Source: an uncultured Bacilli bacterium (GTDB taxonomy: Bacteria; Bacillota_I; Bacilli_A; RF39; UBA660). From it: a DNA stretch of 64,000 nucleotides. The stretch lies in the NCBI GenBank assembly GCA_934167665.1, contig CAKPLN010000001.1, positions 248,001 to 312,000 of the forward strand, given 5' to 3'. The position numbers and the translations under genes are program-made. How positions within the stretch are numbered: the first letter of the stretch is position 1; the number at the start of each line of letters is the position of its first letter. This document shows positions 53,171 through 63,400 of this stretch, in pieces. The notes beneath the pieces are model-generated. The model searched no databases. It was given only the letters and a program-made list of their open reading frames with translations, and was not told the DNA's origin.

Positions 53171-53342
53171 TATTATACCTACATGAATCTATATATCGTT
53201 CTGCATCTGATTCTTTAACCTTATAATCTCTTCCCATTTTATGTGCAACAAGTTTTCCTTCTCTAACCATTCTTCTTAAATACAAGATTGGTGTTTTAAG
53301 TATCACTGACAATTCTGCCAATGTGTAATAATCATCTTTCAT
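53157..53342 (-). CDS. Excisionase/MerR-type HTH protein (61 aa)
   Basis: This small HTH protein (YYTLAELSVILKTPILYLRRMV, then GKLVAHKMGRDYKVKESDAERYI) resembles a helix-turn-helix 17 excisionase. Upstream AGGAGG lies inside a perfect palindrome (53355-53371), so its expression may be controlled at operator or RNA level. It is the first gene of a leftward mini-operon with the 108-residue gene. A second xis-like gene closer to the integrase suggests separate regulatory and excision roles. Confidence 0.7.
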   Translation of the reverse strand: MKDDYYTLAELSVILKTPILYLRRMVREGKLVAHKMGRDYKVKESDAERYIDSCRYNNDKQ

Positions 53343-53656
53343 ATTACTATCATCCTCCTAATTATTAGGAGTTCATCACAGAAAAAACTACAAAATAGTA
53401 TTATAGTACCTATATATAGTCATATAGAACACGAGAAAAAATTATTATCGAACACTTGTTCTTTAATATACCTTTTTTTGCCTATTTTTAGCCATTCTGA
53501 GACACTTTATTATTCTCCGAGACTAATTGTATATTAAAAGTGTTTTGAAGCCGACAGATAGCGGAATTTGGTGTTTTATTGGTGAGGGGGGGATGGGTTT
53601 AGTTAAAAAAGGTATTTACCCCTATTCCAAGCATGGGTGCCCAAAATCGAATCTAG
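53343..53656. promoter_or_regulatory. Non-coding control region of the element's early genes
   Basis: The 314 bases contain the palindrome CTCCTAAT-T-ATTAGGAG at 53355-53371, which covers the ribosome site of the HTH gene. A minus-strand TATAAT lies near 53396, and a CGAACACTTGTTCT box at 53449-53462 is close to the Firmicutes SOS (LexA/DinR) operator CGAAC-N4-GTTCG. A 62-codon frame at 53527-53715 is probably not a gene. Confidence 0.45.
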
Positions 53657-53941
53657 TTAAATTGCATTTGGAAAAGAAATTACATCTGCTATCAATTTTT
53701 GACCATATTGAGTAATTATATGTCCTGTTATTCCTATTACTCTACCTTTCATATATTTAAACATCTTACTATCATTAGTAATAACATTAACATATACTCT
53801 ATTTGGTTCTTTACTATAATCATCATCATTAGGACATAGAATACATAATTCTATTGCATTATGATTATTGACTCTTACTTTTTTATTTCCATATAATATT
53901 CTACCAAATATAGTAAATTCATTATGACATCCTATTTGCAT
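53657..53941 (-). CDS. Possible OB-fold single-stranded-DNA-binding-like protein (94 aa)
   Basis: ATG 53941 follows AAGGAGGA at good spacing. The 94-residue beta-rich product (NEFTIFGRILYGNKKVRV, then RVYVNVITNDSKMFKYMKGRVIGITGHII) has the strand-turn pattern of a small OB-fold, as in element-encoded SSB-like proteins. No clear signature supports this; it remains a fold guess. It lies alone in the element between two long AT-rich gaps. Confidence 0.5.
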   Translation of the reverse strand: MQIGCHNEFTIFGRILYGNKKVRVNNHNAIELCILCPNDDDYSKEPNRVYVNVITNDSKMFKYMKGRVIGITGHIITQYGQKLIADVISFPNAI

Positions 53942-54380
53942 ATATATTATTCCTCCTTTCAGAAAGGTAATATATATTAAATAAATATAATATGCAAAAC
54001 ACACTTTTATATTTTTATATATAAATCTTTAATTGAAAAATAATAATTTACTAAGGGAAAAATACATTTTCACTTAATATATAAGTTCAAATAATAAAAT
54101 TAATACTTTTTAATTTTTTTATCTTTACACATGGTTTTATTATTATATATATTATTTTTATATATTTAGTCTAATGAAAAGGAAAGTATTCTTATTATTA
54201 ATTTAACTTGGATATAATTATACTTGGTATTACATTTCTTGGATATATATTATAAGTCCTATTTTATATTTATATATTATTTATTATATATATTAAGTAC
54301 CTCTATAATTCAATTATATAGTAGTTAGGTAGTCGACAAATTATATTTTTTCTAAAAGAAAAAGCAACTTTTTAAGTTGC
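53942..54380. other. AT-rich gap with repeats, candidate control or origin region
   Basis: About 440 bases are without a credible gene and are dominated by TATATA tracts. CTTGG recurs three times at a 15-16 base period (54207, 54223, 54238), twice within CTTGGATATA. The minus-strand promoter of the 94-residue gene must lie here. The right end is the defence-operon terminator. Confidence 0.4.
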
Positions 54381-54382
54381 TT
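54350..54382 (-). terminator. Terminator of the Dnd-like operon
   Basis: The minus strand reads AAGCAACTT-AAA-AAGTTGCTT followed by TTTCTTTT. It overlaps the stop codon of the last gene of the operon. Confidence 0.88.
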
Positions 54383-54917
54383 AGTTTGACAATAGCTCGG
54401 ATTCCATATCACTTATACTAGAAGTGACATCTTTATAATCATCAACAAATTGAACTATATCCTTTATCATTTCAGACATATATTTAACATCTTCTGGTTT
54501 TCCATTGTATTGTTTATTTCCTTGAAGCATTTTTTCATAAAGAATTTCAACTCCACCAAGAACATATGAATTATAGTTATTTATCCCTCTATTAAATAAT
54601 TCCATATGGTCCTCATCTTCACCAGTGTAGTATCTAAATGCTAAATCTTTCTTTTCTTCTTCTGTGAAATCCATTGATGTTAAAACACTTAATCTGAAAT
54701 TATATAAATTCTTTCCTTGATTATTTATCATAACATCAGAAAATATTTTTGTTGTTTCATTTGTAGAATTATCAACATAACTTTTTCTGTTATATGCCAT
54801 TCCTAAAATTGGAGCAAGTAGTAGGACATCAACATTTCTATCAAAAAGGACATCTTTTAATTCCATTACATATTTTGCATGTTTTCCTTTAAAAACATAT
54901 TCTTTATTAAAATACAT
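54381..54917 (-). CDS. Last gene of the Dnd-like operon, unknown function (178 aa)
   Basis: The protein opens with a strand-helix segment (VFKGKHAKYVMELKDVLFDRN), then VDVLLLAPILGMAYNRKS, a helical bundle, and an acidic end. The start-to-middle pattern resembles small phosphorothioation-associated proteins in Dnd islands, but I cannot place it firmly. It does not show the conserved DndE helix motif (TGLTPN-like). It starts 2 bases after the DndD-like stop. It may be a small DNA-binding or regulatory subunit. Confidence 0.55.
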   Translation of the reverse strand: MYFNKEYVFKGKHAKYVMELKDVLFDRNVDVLLLAPILGMAYNRKSYVDNSTNETTKIFSDVMINNQGKNLYNFRLSVLTSMDFTEEEKKDLAFRYYTGEDEDHMELFNRGINNYNSYVLGGVEILYEKMLQGNKQYNGKPEDVKYMSEMIKDIVQFVDDYKDVTSSISDMESELLSN

Positions 54918-54919
54918 AA

Positions 54920-56911
54920 TTATTTTACCTCCTTCTCAATAGTAGAATATTTTTCAGTATGCTTATTGATATTGTATACCTCACCTATTCTTTGTTTTGT
55001 TTCTGAATCAATATCTTCTAAATCTTTTTCTTCTCTTGTAAATACAATAATCTGACTTGCTACTTCTGGAAGATAGTGCATAATATTTTTTCTTTCATAA
55101 CTTCCTACATTTGATAAAGGTGCGTCAAATACTAAAGGATATAAAGACTCATTATCAATTTGTTTTACCAATTTCTTTTTTGCTACTTCAAATAAACCAC
55201 ACATAAATGATATTGCTTTAACAATTCCTAATCCTTCAGATTCTGCTGAATCGACTTCATCACCATCATCATATAATAAATGGAAAGTATAGTCAGGAGA
55301 TATTTTCATAATTCTTTCTCCTGCATATATTTGGTCTAGATACTTGTTGATTTCTTTTTGCAATTCATCAATAAGAATTGCTTCCTTCTCATTATACATT
55401 TTTGACAATATATCACTTATTCTATTTGTATAATCAATTTCTTTCTTAATCTTAACATTTTTTTCATCAAAACCAGCAAGTGATAATAATTTATTATTGT
55501 CATCTTCCTTTTGCTTTTTAAGGTTTTCAATTTCTGTATTTCTTTGACCGATTGTTCTAGAATAATCTTCTATCTTATTTTCTAATCTAACAACTTCTTC
55601 CTCCAATGCTCCAACATTGATATTAGATTGAATTTGTTCTGATATTTTAACAATCTTATCTTCATCCTCATTAATAACTCGTGATACTTCACATAATTCT
55701 GAATATTTTCTAGTCAATTCATCTTTAAAATAGCCAGATTTTTCTTCATTAACATATAATTTAATATCTCTATTGAATTCAGCAATACTATTACCAATTT
55801 CTCTAGGAGGAAGTTTTTTCATCTCTTCCATCATAAATTTATAATGTTCACTATTTTCTTCAAGTGGTTCTCCACATACACAATATCCTCTTTTTATTAA
55901 GTATAGAATTGATTTATCATTCATATTTGGAATTGCTTCATTTTTAACATTTAGCAATCCACCCTTTTGAATCTCTTCAATTTTACTTGAAAGGCCTGTG
56001 TAAAAGAAATCAAGATAATATCTATTAAAATATTGTTTGAAATCTTTAAATAAATATTCTCTTCTTTTCTTATTACTCTCTAATCTTTGTTGAGTCTCAT
56101 TTTTTTCTTTTTGTCTTTCTGCTGTTGCCTTATTCTCTGAAATTGTCTTTTGTAATTCTGCTTTCTTTTGTTTGAAAATATCAATTTCTGATTCAAGTCT
56201 CATTTTACTTTGATTTTTTTCATCTATTAACTCATCTGCTTTTTCGATACGAGCTTTAAGTTTCTCCATTTCAGGACCGGCAGCACTATTTAAACTACCC
56301 CTTAACTCTGTTAAAACAGACCTTGGACCAGTTAAATGCTTAATTGCGGTATTATAATGTTCAAGACCCAATATAGATTTAACTGCCTCTCCTACTTCTT
56401 GTTCTCCTCTTTTTTGCTGATTACCAATTGTTTTAATTCTTTCACCATCAAACAAGAAATAATTTGATAGTTTTCTAGGCAATATCATATTAACTTGTTC
56501 ATCATAATCATTCAATTGAATCCATGTATCATTTTCCTTACAATATGCTTTTTCAGTTTGAGATAAAACTATTAAACCTTTATCTTCTAAATATCTATAA
56601 ACAATTGAACGCCTAAATTTATACAATTTGTTATCTATATCATCTTTCTTTAAATGTAATTCTACAAATACTTCAGCATCCTCACCCGGTTTTAAATCAC
56701 GAGCAACTTCCAAATTTAAGATTTGGTCCGCATTTTGTAAAACTATAGTATCATATAAAACCCAATTAAAAGATTGTAATAAAGTTGTTTTACCAGATGT
56801 TATTTTTCCATAAACAACTGTGATATTCTTGTTGTCATCAGTAGAAAACTCTATTTCATTTAAGCCTTTATATTGTCTAAAATTATTTATTATTATTTTA
56901 GTTATTTTCAT
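54920..56911 (-). CDS. DndD-like SMC/RecF-type ATPase
   Basis: The 663-residue protein has an N-terminal ATPase lobe (INNFRQYKGLNEIEF; Walker A YGKITSGKTTLL at residues about 34-45; SNYFLFDGERI), two long coiled-coil arms with a central zinc-hook-like YCVCGEPL, and a C-terminal lobe. The C-terminal lobe has the signature SEGLGIVKAISFMCGL and a Walker B-like LVFDAPLSNVG. This is the layout of DndD, the ATPase linked to DNA phosphorothioation. Related phage-defence ATPases share it, so context is needed for the name. Confidence 0.78.
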   Translation of the reverse strand: MKITKIIINNFRQYKGLNEIEFSTDDNKNITVVYGKITSGKTTLLQSFNWVLYDTIVLQNADQILNLEVARDLKPGEDAEVFVELHLKKDDIDNKLYKFRRSIVYRYLEDKGLIVLSQTEKAYCKENDTWIQLNDYDEQVNMILPRKLSNYFLFDGERIKTIGNQQKRGEQEVGEAVKSILGLEHYNTAIKHLTGPRSVLTELRGSLNSAAGPEMEKLKARIEKADELIDEKNQSKMRLESEIDIFKQKKAELQKTISENKATAERQKEKNETQQRLESNKKRREYLFKDFKQYFNRYYLDFFYTGLSSKIEEIQKGGLLNVKNEAIPNMNDKSILYLIKRGYCVCGEPLEENSEHYKFMMEEMKKLPPREIGNSIAEFNRDIKLYVNEEKSGYFKDELTRKYSELCEVSRVINEDEDKIVKISEQIQSNINVGALEEEVVRLENKIEDYSRTIGQRNTEIENLKKQKEDDNNKLLSLAGFDEKNVKIKKEIDYTNRISDILSKMYNEKEAILIDELQKEINKYLDQIYAGERIMKISPDYTFHLLYDDGDEVDSAESEGLGIVKAISFMCGLFEVAKKKLVKQIDNESLYPLVFDAPLSNVGSYERKNIMHYLPEVASQIIVFTREEKDLEDIDSETKQRIGEVYNINKHTEKYSTIEKEVK

Positions 56912-57101
56912 TTTCTACCTCCTTACGAATAATACCCAATATTTTGTTTACAATTTCTTGTTGTGAATATTTTTTTGATGATGTATTATTCTCTCTTTCT
57001 AAAGATAGAATTTGTAAAATAATTTGCCATTCCTTTTGAGATGGAACTAATTTTTCTTTTTCTTCACTATTATCAATTCTATTTAGATTATCATCATTCA
57101 T
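56898..57101 (-). CDS. Small coupled protein between helicase and DndD-like genes (67 aa)
   Basis: This is a 67-residue helical, charged protein (KEWQIILQILSLERENNTSS, then YSQQEIVNKILGIIRKEVENE). Its start overlaps the helicase gene end by 8 bases and its end overlaps the DndD-like start by 14 bases. Such double overlap is strong evidence that it is real and translated in step with its neighbours. No homologue is recognised. Confidence 0.7.
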   Translation of the reverse strand: MNDDNLNRIDNSEEKEKLVPSQKEWQIILQILSLERENNTSSKKYSQQEIVNKILGIIRKEVENENN

Positions 57102-59298
57102 AATCTAATTCCTCCTCCCAATTCTCTTCATTAAGTAAATCACCATAGATATCATTTATCTTCTCTATTATATCATAAGTTTCACTATAATTGGATGAAG
57201 TATCTGCAAAATCATTTATTCTTATCAATTCTCTTTTAATTAATCCTATATCAGATGATAATGCCTCTCTACTCATACTTTGTGCTTCAGATAAAGGTCT
57301 AGGCAAAGTAATAAAATCATATATTTCTGCATATGTTTTTCCTTCGAATGGTCTTAATACTCTTCCTCTTCTTTGAACATATTCACGAGGATTTGTACTA
57401 CTTGCTAATATATAGGCTGTTTTGATTGCCGGAATATTAACACCTTCATCTAAACATTTGATAGCGGTGACTATGTTTATTTCTTTTTGAACAAATTGTT
57501 CTTTTATTTCTCTTCTCATTTTATTATCTTCTAATGAAGTAAAACGAGCAATATTAATTTCTTTTCCATTTTGTTCAAATCTATCTTTTATAATTTTTCT
57601 AACAATATTTATCTGTTTCTCATCATCCGGGTCTGAAACAAACTCATCATATCCGGGGTCATTTATTGTTGTTGCACCACAATATATTAAAGTATTGTAT
57701 ATACCATGTTCTTTTTTATCTTGATTTTCAACTAAATTTACTAATATTTCTAATTTTTCAGATGAGGCAGCAACTAGTTTTGCTCTCTTCAATAAAATAA
57801 ATTTTGCTTGGTCACTTAGTTTTGTTTTTCCATTTTTATCAACCCTTACATACTTTCTAAGTTCACTTGTTAAATTTGTATAATCATATAATTCTTCTTC
57901 AGATAAACTTGTTATTATTGGGTGATAATTATACTCAGTTAATTTAGAGTTTTCTATTGCCTTTTTTAATGAGTAATGTGTGCAATAAAAACCTTTAAAG
58001 TAATCTAAAATTGCTTGAGTTCCATCTTCATCATTATATCTTTCAAATGTTGCAGACAATGCCATTCTATATTTTATATTATGATTTAGATTTTTTAACA
58101 TATCTGAAGCACCTAAGTTGTGGGCTTCATCTGCAATAAATAATACATTTTTGTTTTCTATTCTTTTTAATTGTTCTTGGATAAATGGTCTCTTATAACT
58201 TGCATTTGTTGTTATAAAGCAAAAGAATTTATCGTTAGGAGAATCTAGTTTAAATAATAATGATTTGTTTTCTAGTTTTTCTTTCCATCTTCTATCATTA
58301 CTTTCACCATATCCAATTATTGGGTCAAATCCAAATTGAATTAAATCTTCTGCCCATTGTTCAACTAAATGGGTATATGGACAAATAATAATTACTGCAA
58401 GATTGCCATTTAATTTTTCATATAATCTAGTTGCACCACCAATTGCTGTAAATGTTTTTCCAGTACCGGTTGCCATATCAAATATTCCAACATAATTATT
58501 TGATTCCCATTTTTCAATGGCCTCTTGCTGATAGTCTCTTAATTTATCAAATGATAAGTTTGGTCTTACTTTCTTTGGTTGCAATGACTCTTTAACAATT
58601 ATTTCTTCTTCTGTTTTTACATGTTCTTTATCATAATATACTTCAAATAATTCTTGACTAATTGCCTCTGGAATATCTACAACTTTTAATTTGTTTGTGA
58701 CATCATTCCACATTTTGTCAAAACTAATATTCTTTTCATCAATTCTTTCATATTCACCCCTTAATGATGAATATACATCAAGAGATTCAAAGTTATTAAC
58801 ATAGGAATTCAACGATTCATTATAAGAACCTGTAAAAGCCAATTTATTGTTTTCATCATCAATTAAAATACCAATTTTTTCATGATACATTCCAAAATCA
58901 TTATCATCATCCAAAATTGCAATTTTGATATTTAAAATTCCTTTTGATATTAAGTCAATCATAAGATTAAGTCTATCTTTATCAGTATCTATTAATTCTT
59001 CCTTTAATGATTCTTTTAGGCAATTACTTATAATTTCTTCTTTTTTTCTATATCCTTCTTTTATAGCATAAATATCTTCATTAGATAATTTAGGAGAAAC
59101 AATTAACTGCATTTTACCATCATTTTTTATAAGACCAGAAATTCCTTTAGATAGTTCAACTAATGCGGTGGATGAGAAAAATCCGGCGGCTCTTTTATAT
59201 ACTTTTGCTTCTCTTAAAGCTGGAGATAAAAAGTCGTTAATAATATCATCATCTGCTGTTCTATAACAATTTTTAATATTTAAACTCTCAAAACTCAT
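57094..59298 (-). CDS. DEAD/DEAH helicase with N-terminal PLD-like nuclease domain (phosphorothioation restriction-enzyme type)
   Basis: The 734-residue protein starts with a phospholipase-D-like domain: FLSPALREAKVYKRAAGFFSS, then MYHEKIGILID (HxK at residues 139-141) and FTGSYNES. A superfamily-2 helicase follows: Walker A MATGTGKT near 276-282, IADEAHN near 389-394, ALSATFERYN, and motif VI YVQRRGRVLRP. This arrangement matches the helicases annotated as DNA phosphorothioation system restriction enzymes near dnd genes. It probably acts on invading or unmodified DNA. Confidence 0.78.
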   Translation of the reverse strand: MSFESLNIKNCYRTADDDIINDFLSPALREAKVYKRAAGFFSSTALVELSKGISGLIKNDGKMQLIVSPKLSNEDIYAIKEGYRKKEEIISNCLKESLKEELIDTDKDRLNLMIDLISKGILNIKIAILDDDNDFGMYHEKIGILIDDENNKLAFTGSYNESLNSYVNNFESLDVYSSLRGEYERIDEKNISFDKMWNDVTNKLKVVDIPEAISQELFEVYYDKEHVKTEEEIIVKESLQPKKVRPNLSFDKLRDYQQEAIEKWESNNYVGIFDMATGTGKTFTAIGGATRLYEKLNGNLAVIIICPYTHLVEQWAEDLIQFGFDPIIGYGESNDRRWKEKLENKSLLFKLDSPNDKFFCFITTNASYKRPFIQEQLKRIENKNVLFIADEAHNLGASDMLKNLNHNIKYRMALSATFERYNDEDGTQAILDYFKGFYCTHYSLKKAIENSKLTEYNYHPIITSLSEEELYDYTNLTSELRKYVRVDKNGKTKLSDQAKFILLKRAKLVAASSEKLEILVNLVENQDKKEHGIYNTLIYCGATTINDPGYDEFVSDPDDEKQINIVRKIIKDRFEQNGKEINIARFTSLEDNKMRREIKEQFVQKEINIVTAIKCLDEGVNIPAIKTAYILASSTNPREYVQRRGRVLRPFEGKTYAEIYDFITLPRPLSEAQSMSREALSSDIGLIKRELIRINDFADTSSNYSETYDIIEKINDIYGDLLNEENWEEELDYE

Positions 59299-59306
59299 AT
59301 TTCCTC

Positions 59307-60434
59307 CTATAGTGTTTTTAATGCATTAATTAAACTATCAATATCTTCTTTAGTTGAGAAATAACTTAAACTACATCTTATTGTTCCATTATACCCTAAA
59401 GAATCAATAAAGTCATGTACTAATGGGGCACAATGGAAACCCGTTCTTACACAAATGTCAAATTCATCATCAAGTATTTTCCCCACTTCATCAGATTCAT
59501 ATCCTTCTACAGCAAAAGATATAACACCAAATATTTTACTTATATCTTCTGGAATAAATAGTTTTACTTTTTTTATTTTCTTTAATTCTTTAATTAAATA
59601 TGTTGTCATTTTTTCTTCTTCTTGTTGTATATTAACCGAATTTAACCAATCAATACTTGCATGAAGTCCAGAAATTGCAACAATATTTGGACTACCCGCT
59701 TCATAAACATTAGTTCCTTTTTCAGGCATTAAAGGATTCATTGTATCTGAACCAGTACCACCATATATTACATGGTTTAATTTATCATTTTTTAACTTAA
59801 TAAATCCTGCAATTCCAAATGATGAATATAAGGATTTATGCCCTGCAAATACAATATAATTAATATTAGAGTAATCATCTATTTTAAGTATCCCAAATGC
59901 TTGTGATGAATCTAGTACATTTATAGAATTATATTGTTCACTAAATTTAAATATATCAATATATGGGACTTTAAATCCAGTGACATTGCTTACTTGAGAA
60001 ACAAGTATCAATTTTGGTTTATTCAATGCAAACATATTCTTAAGTTTTTCTTTATCCAATTCCCATGTTTCCTTAAAAAAAGGAATTGTAAAAACATTAA
60101 TTTGTTTGAGTTCTTTTAAATGTTCTAGAACTCTAACAATAGAATTATGTTCAAATGGAGAAATGTAAATATTATCACCATTATCTATTTCTAAGTTAAG
60201 AATAATATCGTTTAATGATTGAGTGGCAGAAGCAGTAAAAACAACTTCTCCACTTTTCATATTATTTAGTTTTAATATTTTTTCTCTTGTCTCATCTATA
60301 ATTTTTGATGATTCACGAGCAACTTTATAACTACCACGACCAGTATTAAATGCATTTCTATTTGCAATATCTAATGCTTTTAACACTTCTTCTGGTTTGG
60401 GGTATGTTGTTGCTGCATTGTCTAAATATATCAT
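59307..60434 (-). CDS. Cysteine desulfurase, DndA/SufS-like
   Basis: This PLP enzyme of 375 residues releases sulfur from cysteine as a persulfide. Landmarks are YLDNAATTYPKPEEV at the start, FEHNSIV, the PLP lysine in FAGHKSLYS (Lys200), EAGSPN, and the catalytic Cys335 in RTGFHCAPLVHD, a class II (SufS-like) context. Sulfur supply for DNA phosphorothioation (DndA role) is the natural role given the neighbours. A housekeeping Fe-S role is unlikely because no suf/isc genes adjoin. Confidence 0.88.
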   Translation of the reverse strand: MIYLDNAATTYPKPEEVLKALDIANRNAFNTGRGSYKVARESSKIIDETREKILKLNNMKSGEVVFTASATQSLNDIILNLEIDNGDNIYISPFEHNSIVRVLEHLKELKQINVFTIPFFKETWELDKEKLKNMFALNKPKLILVSQVSNVTGFKVPYIDIFKFSEQYNSINVLDSSQAFGILKIDDYSNINYIVFAGHKSLYSSFGIAGFIKLKNDKLNHVIYGGTGSDTMNPLMPEKGTNVYEAGSPNIVAISGLHASIDWLNSVNIQQEEEKMTTYLIKELKKIKKVKLFIPEDISKIFGVISFAVEGYESDEVGKILDDEFDICVRTGFHCAPLVHDFIDSLGYNGTIRCSLSYFSTKEDIDSLINALKTL

Positions 60435-60449
60435 TACATCACTTCCTAC

Positions 60450-63400
60450 TTACATATATTGTTTCATAATATCTAATAAAACACTTATTTTTTCTTGTTC
60501 ACTTAAAGAGCCTCCATATTCATCAAGAATCTCTTCAATATTATTTTTCATTGTGCTTCCAAGTGCTGATATCTCATTGTCTTGTGTTAGATTTTTCTCA
60601 ATTGTTTTATCACCATTAATAAGAACTATTTTTTTACCTAATGACAATTCTTCCTTTCGGTATATAGAATCTTTTACATTATTTAGTTCATTAATGAAAT
60701 TTGCTTTCTCGGAAGGTTGCCAATCTTCTACATAAAAACCGGTTAGTATTTTTGCAATTTTATCAACTACTTTATTATCATCATGTGTTTGTATGTCAGA
60801 TATATAATCAACAAACATTTTAGTTTTTACATCCAATATTCTTTTTTTAACATTCTTTTCAACACTATCATATAATTCTTTTAATAAAGTCACTAAACTA
60901 CCCTTATATGACTTATTCAACACATTCTTTGTTGTTTTTACAAGTTCAGAATAGTAATTATCAATATAACTATCAAATGTGTTTTTCATCTCTTCTATTT
61001 CTTTTAAAACACTATCTAAATCACCATTAAACAAATCAGGTAAAGTATTAAATAATAACTCATTATTGTTTATATCTGGTCTTAATAGTTCGGATTTTAT
61101 ATTCAAATATTCAACTCTAATTCCTAAAGATTCATCTGAAGTACTTGCTTCTTTAATAAGTCTTGGCAATCCCAATACCCATTTTTTCATTTCTTCAACT
61201 AAATTGTGAACATTTATTCTTAAAGAATTGTCTTTATTGTTGATGTTGAAGATTGACATCATCCCATCAATATATCTAATTTTTTCAGCTGTACCTTTTT
61301 CAGTTAAAATGTAATATTTATCTGGGTTATCATTAATCTTTATTAGTGAATCTGAATTCAAGTCTATTTCCCTATTTAAATAATATATTATTACATTATC
61401 AGAATAATCTCTTAATGCCATGGATAACAATACTGGAATAATACCTTTTCTGATAGAATATGGTTTTTTCTCAATAATATTGTATAAATCACTAAAATTT
61501 TTCTTTTTATTATCTGATTTATGTATAAAATCTTTCATAAGTTCTAATATACTTTTTACAGATGGCAATTCATTCTTATCAACTATTGCTTTATAGATTG
61601 TTGCCTCAGCAGATGTTGTACTTTTTATATCTGAAGTGTCATTGTTTAATACACAATCAATAACAATTCCTCTTGCCTTTTTGATTGGAGCAGACAAATC
61701 TCTTTTATTAATCAATTCATTATTAATAATAGGTGTTTTATCGTAAACAACTTCACATACATCAGAAAGAATAGAACTAAGATATTTAACCTTCTTATCT
61801 TCTTTTGATAAATATAAGCAACATGCAATATTATCTTCTGAAATATATTCTTTTACTGCATCATGAATGGCATCTACTACCTCTTCTTTCATCATTTGTA
61901 ATTCTTCATCAACATCTGATGTTTCAAGATTTTGTTGTCTTAAATAATTTATGGCTTCATACTCTTTTAACAAGTTTGAAAATGCTTTACTAAATGTTAG
62001 TTTAGAAACTTTTAAAACAACTCTATCATCACCAATACTATTAAAATGATTTTTAACCTTACTGATATCTTTATTATTTTTTATTAAATTAATAACTATT
62101 CCATCACAATAATTATTTTCAAATAATAAATCAAAATTTGATAAATTAAGTAATTCATTTTCTGTCATAAAAATATTTGAAAAGAATCTAGTAATCTTAT
62201 AATTTTCATTATATCTTCTGGGGATTGAATACCAAGTACCAATTATTTCATTTAAAATACTTTTCTCATTTATTTCAGAATATTTATTCTCAACCAATTC
62301 TTTGATATCTTTTGTAAGTTTTCTATTAAACATTGTTGCAAAATCTAATTCTTCAGTAATCTTTTTTCTTCTTAAAATACTTTTGTCAAACAATTCATCA
62401 ATTGCTCTATTATATTCTGAATTAGATAAACCAGTACTTAATTTTACAACAGAATCTGATGGTGAAAACTCTTCTAGATTATTTAGCATATATATTATTG
62501 ATATTGCTTTAATTATCTTTCTTGAATCATCACTTATATTTTTTTTCAAAGCATTTTCACTTTTTAACCAAATGCTTTTTATTGACTCTTCAGTTTCTTT
62601 TTTCAATAACATACTAAAATAATCATATACTTTATCTATTGTGAACAATCCAGTAGATTCATTTATAATAAAATACTTTAATCCATTAACATCATCATCT
62701 GTTAAAAAAGTAAATAAAGTTCTTTCATTTTGTGCAATTTTCTCACTTAATTCAATTAATGAATATGTAGTAATTGGATTTAAAGGAAAACATTCTTTAA
62801 ATAAGATTTTTTCAATATTATCTGTATTCTTAAAAATCGATAATTCTTTTATTTCAGAATAGAATTTTTCATTATTTTTTTCATATTCTTCATAAAAATC
62901 ATTAAAACTTTTTTCTTTTTTCAAGGCATGAGAAACAATCTCATAATTTTGTTCCATGCTACTATTGAAATAAATATTCTTGAATCTTCCCTCTACTGTC
63001 TTAAATGAATTTGCCTTACTTTCATCAAAGTTTTTTAAGTATTCATTCATTGCTTTGTGTGTAATACAACTCAAATGAATTTGTTCTGTTTTTCCAGTTC
63101 TGGATGATAATTCTGCAAAATCTTGAAGTATTTTTAAGTCTCTCATGATTGTGCCTTCACTACTTGATTCCAAAAACTTACTAAATTCATCAAAAGCAAT
63201 AAAAATACCTGTATATCCTAATTTAGATATTTCATATGTTATATCTTTATAAGTTTTTACTATATCTGTATTTACTAGCGGTTTAAATTCTTGTCCTCTT
63301 GAAATACATCTATAAACTTCTTTAAAAATCTCATAATGTTTTCTTGAATAATTTTTTAATCCTTGTTTCAAATCTTTAATTGTTGAATTATTATTATCCA

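Noticed and set aside
53527..53715. 62-residue plus-strand frame in the element's control region
   Set aside because: It lacks a ribosome site at the start, overlaps the end of the 94-residue gene on the other strand, and its composition is unlike the neighbours.
54381..54917. Calling the 178-residue protein DndE
   Set aside because: It is longer than DndE and lacks the conserved TGLTPN-like helix motif; the position after a DndD-like gene alone is not enough.
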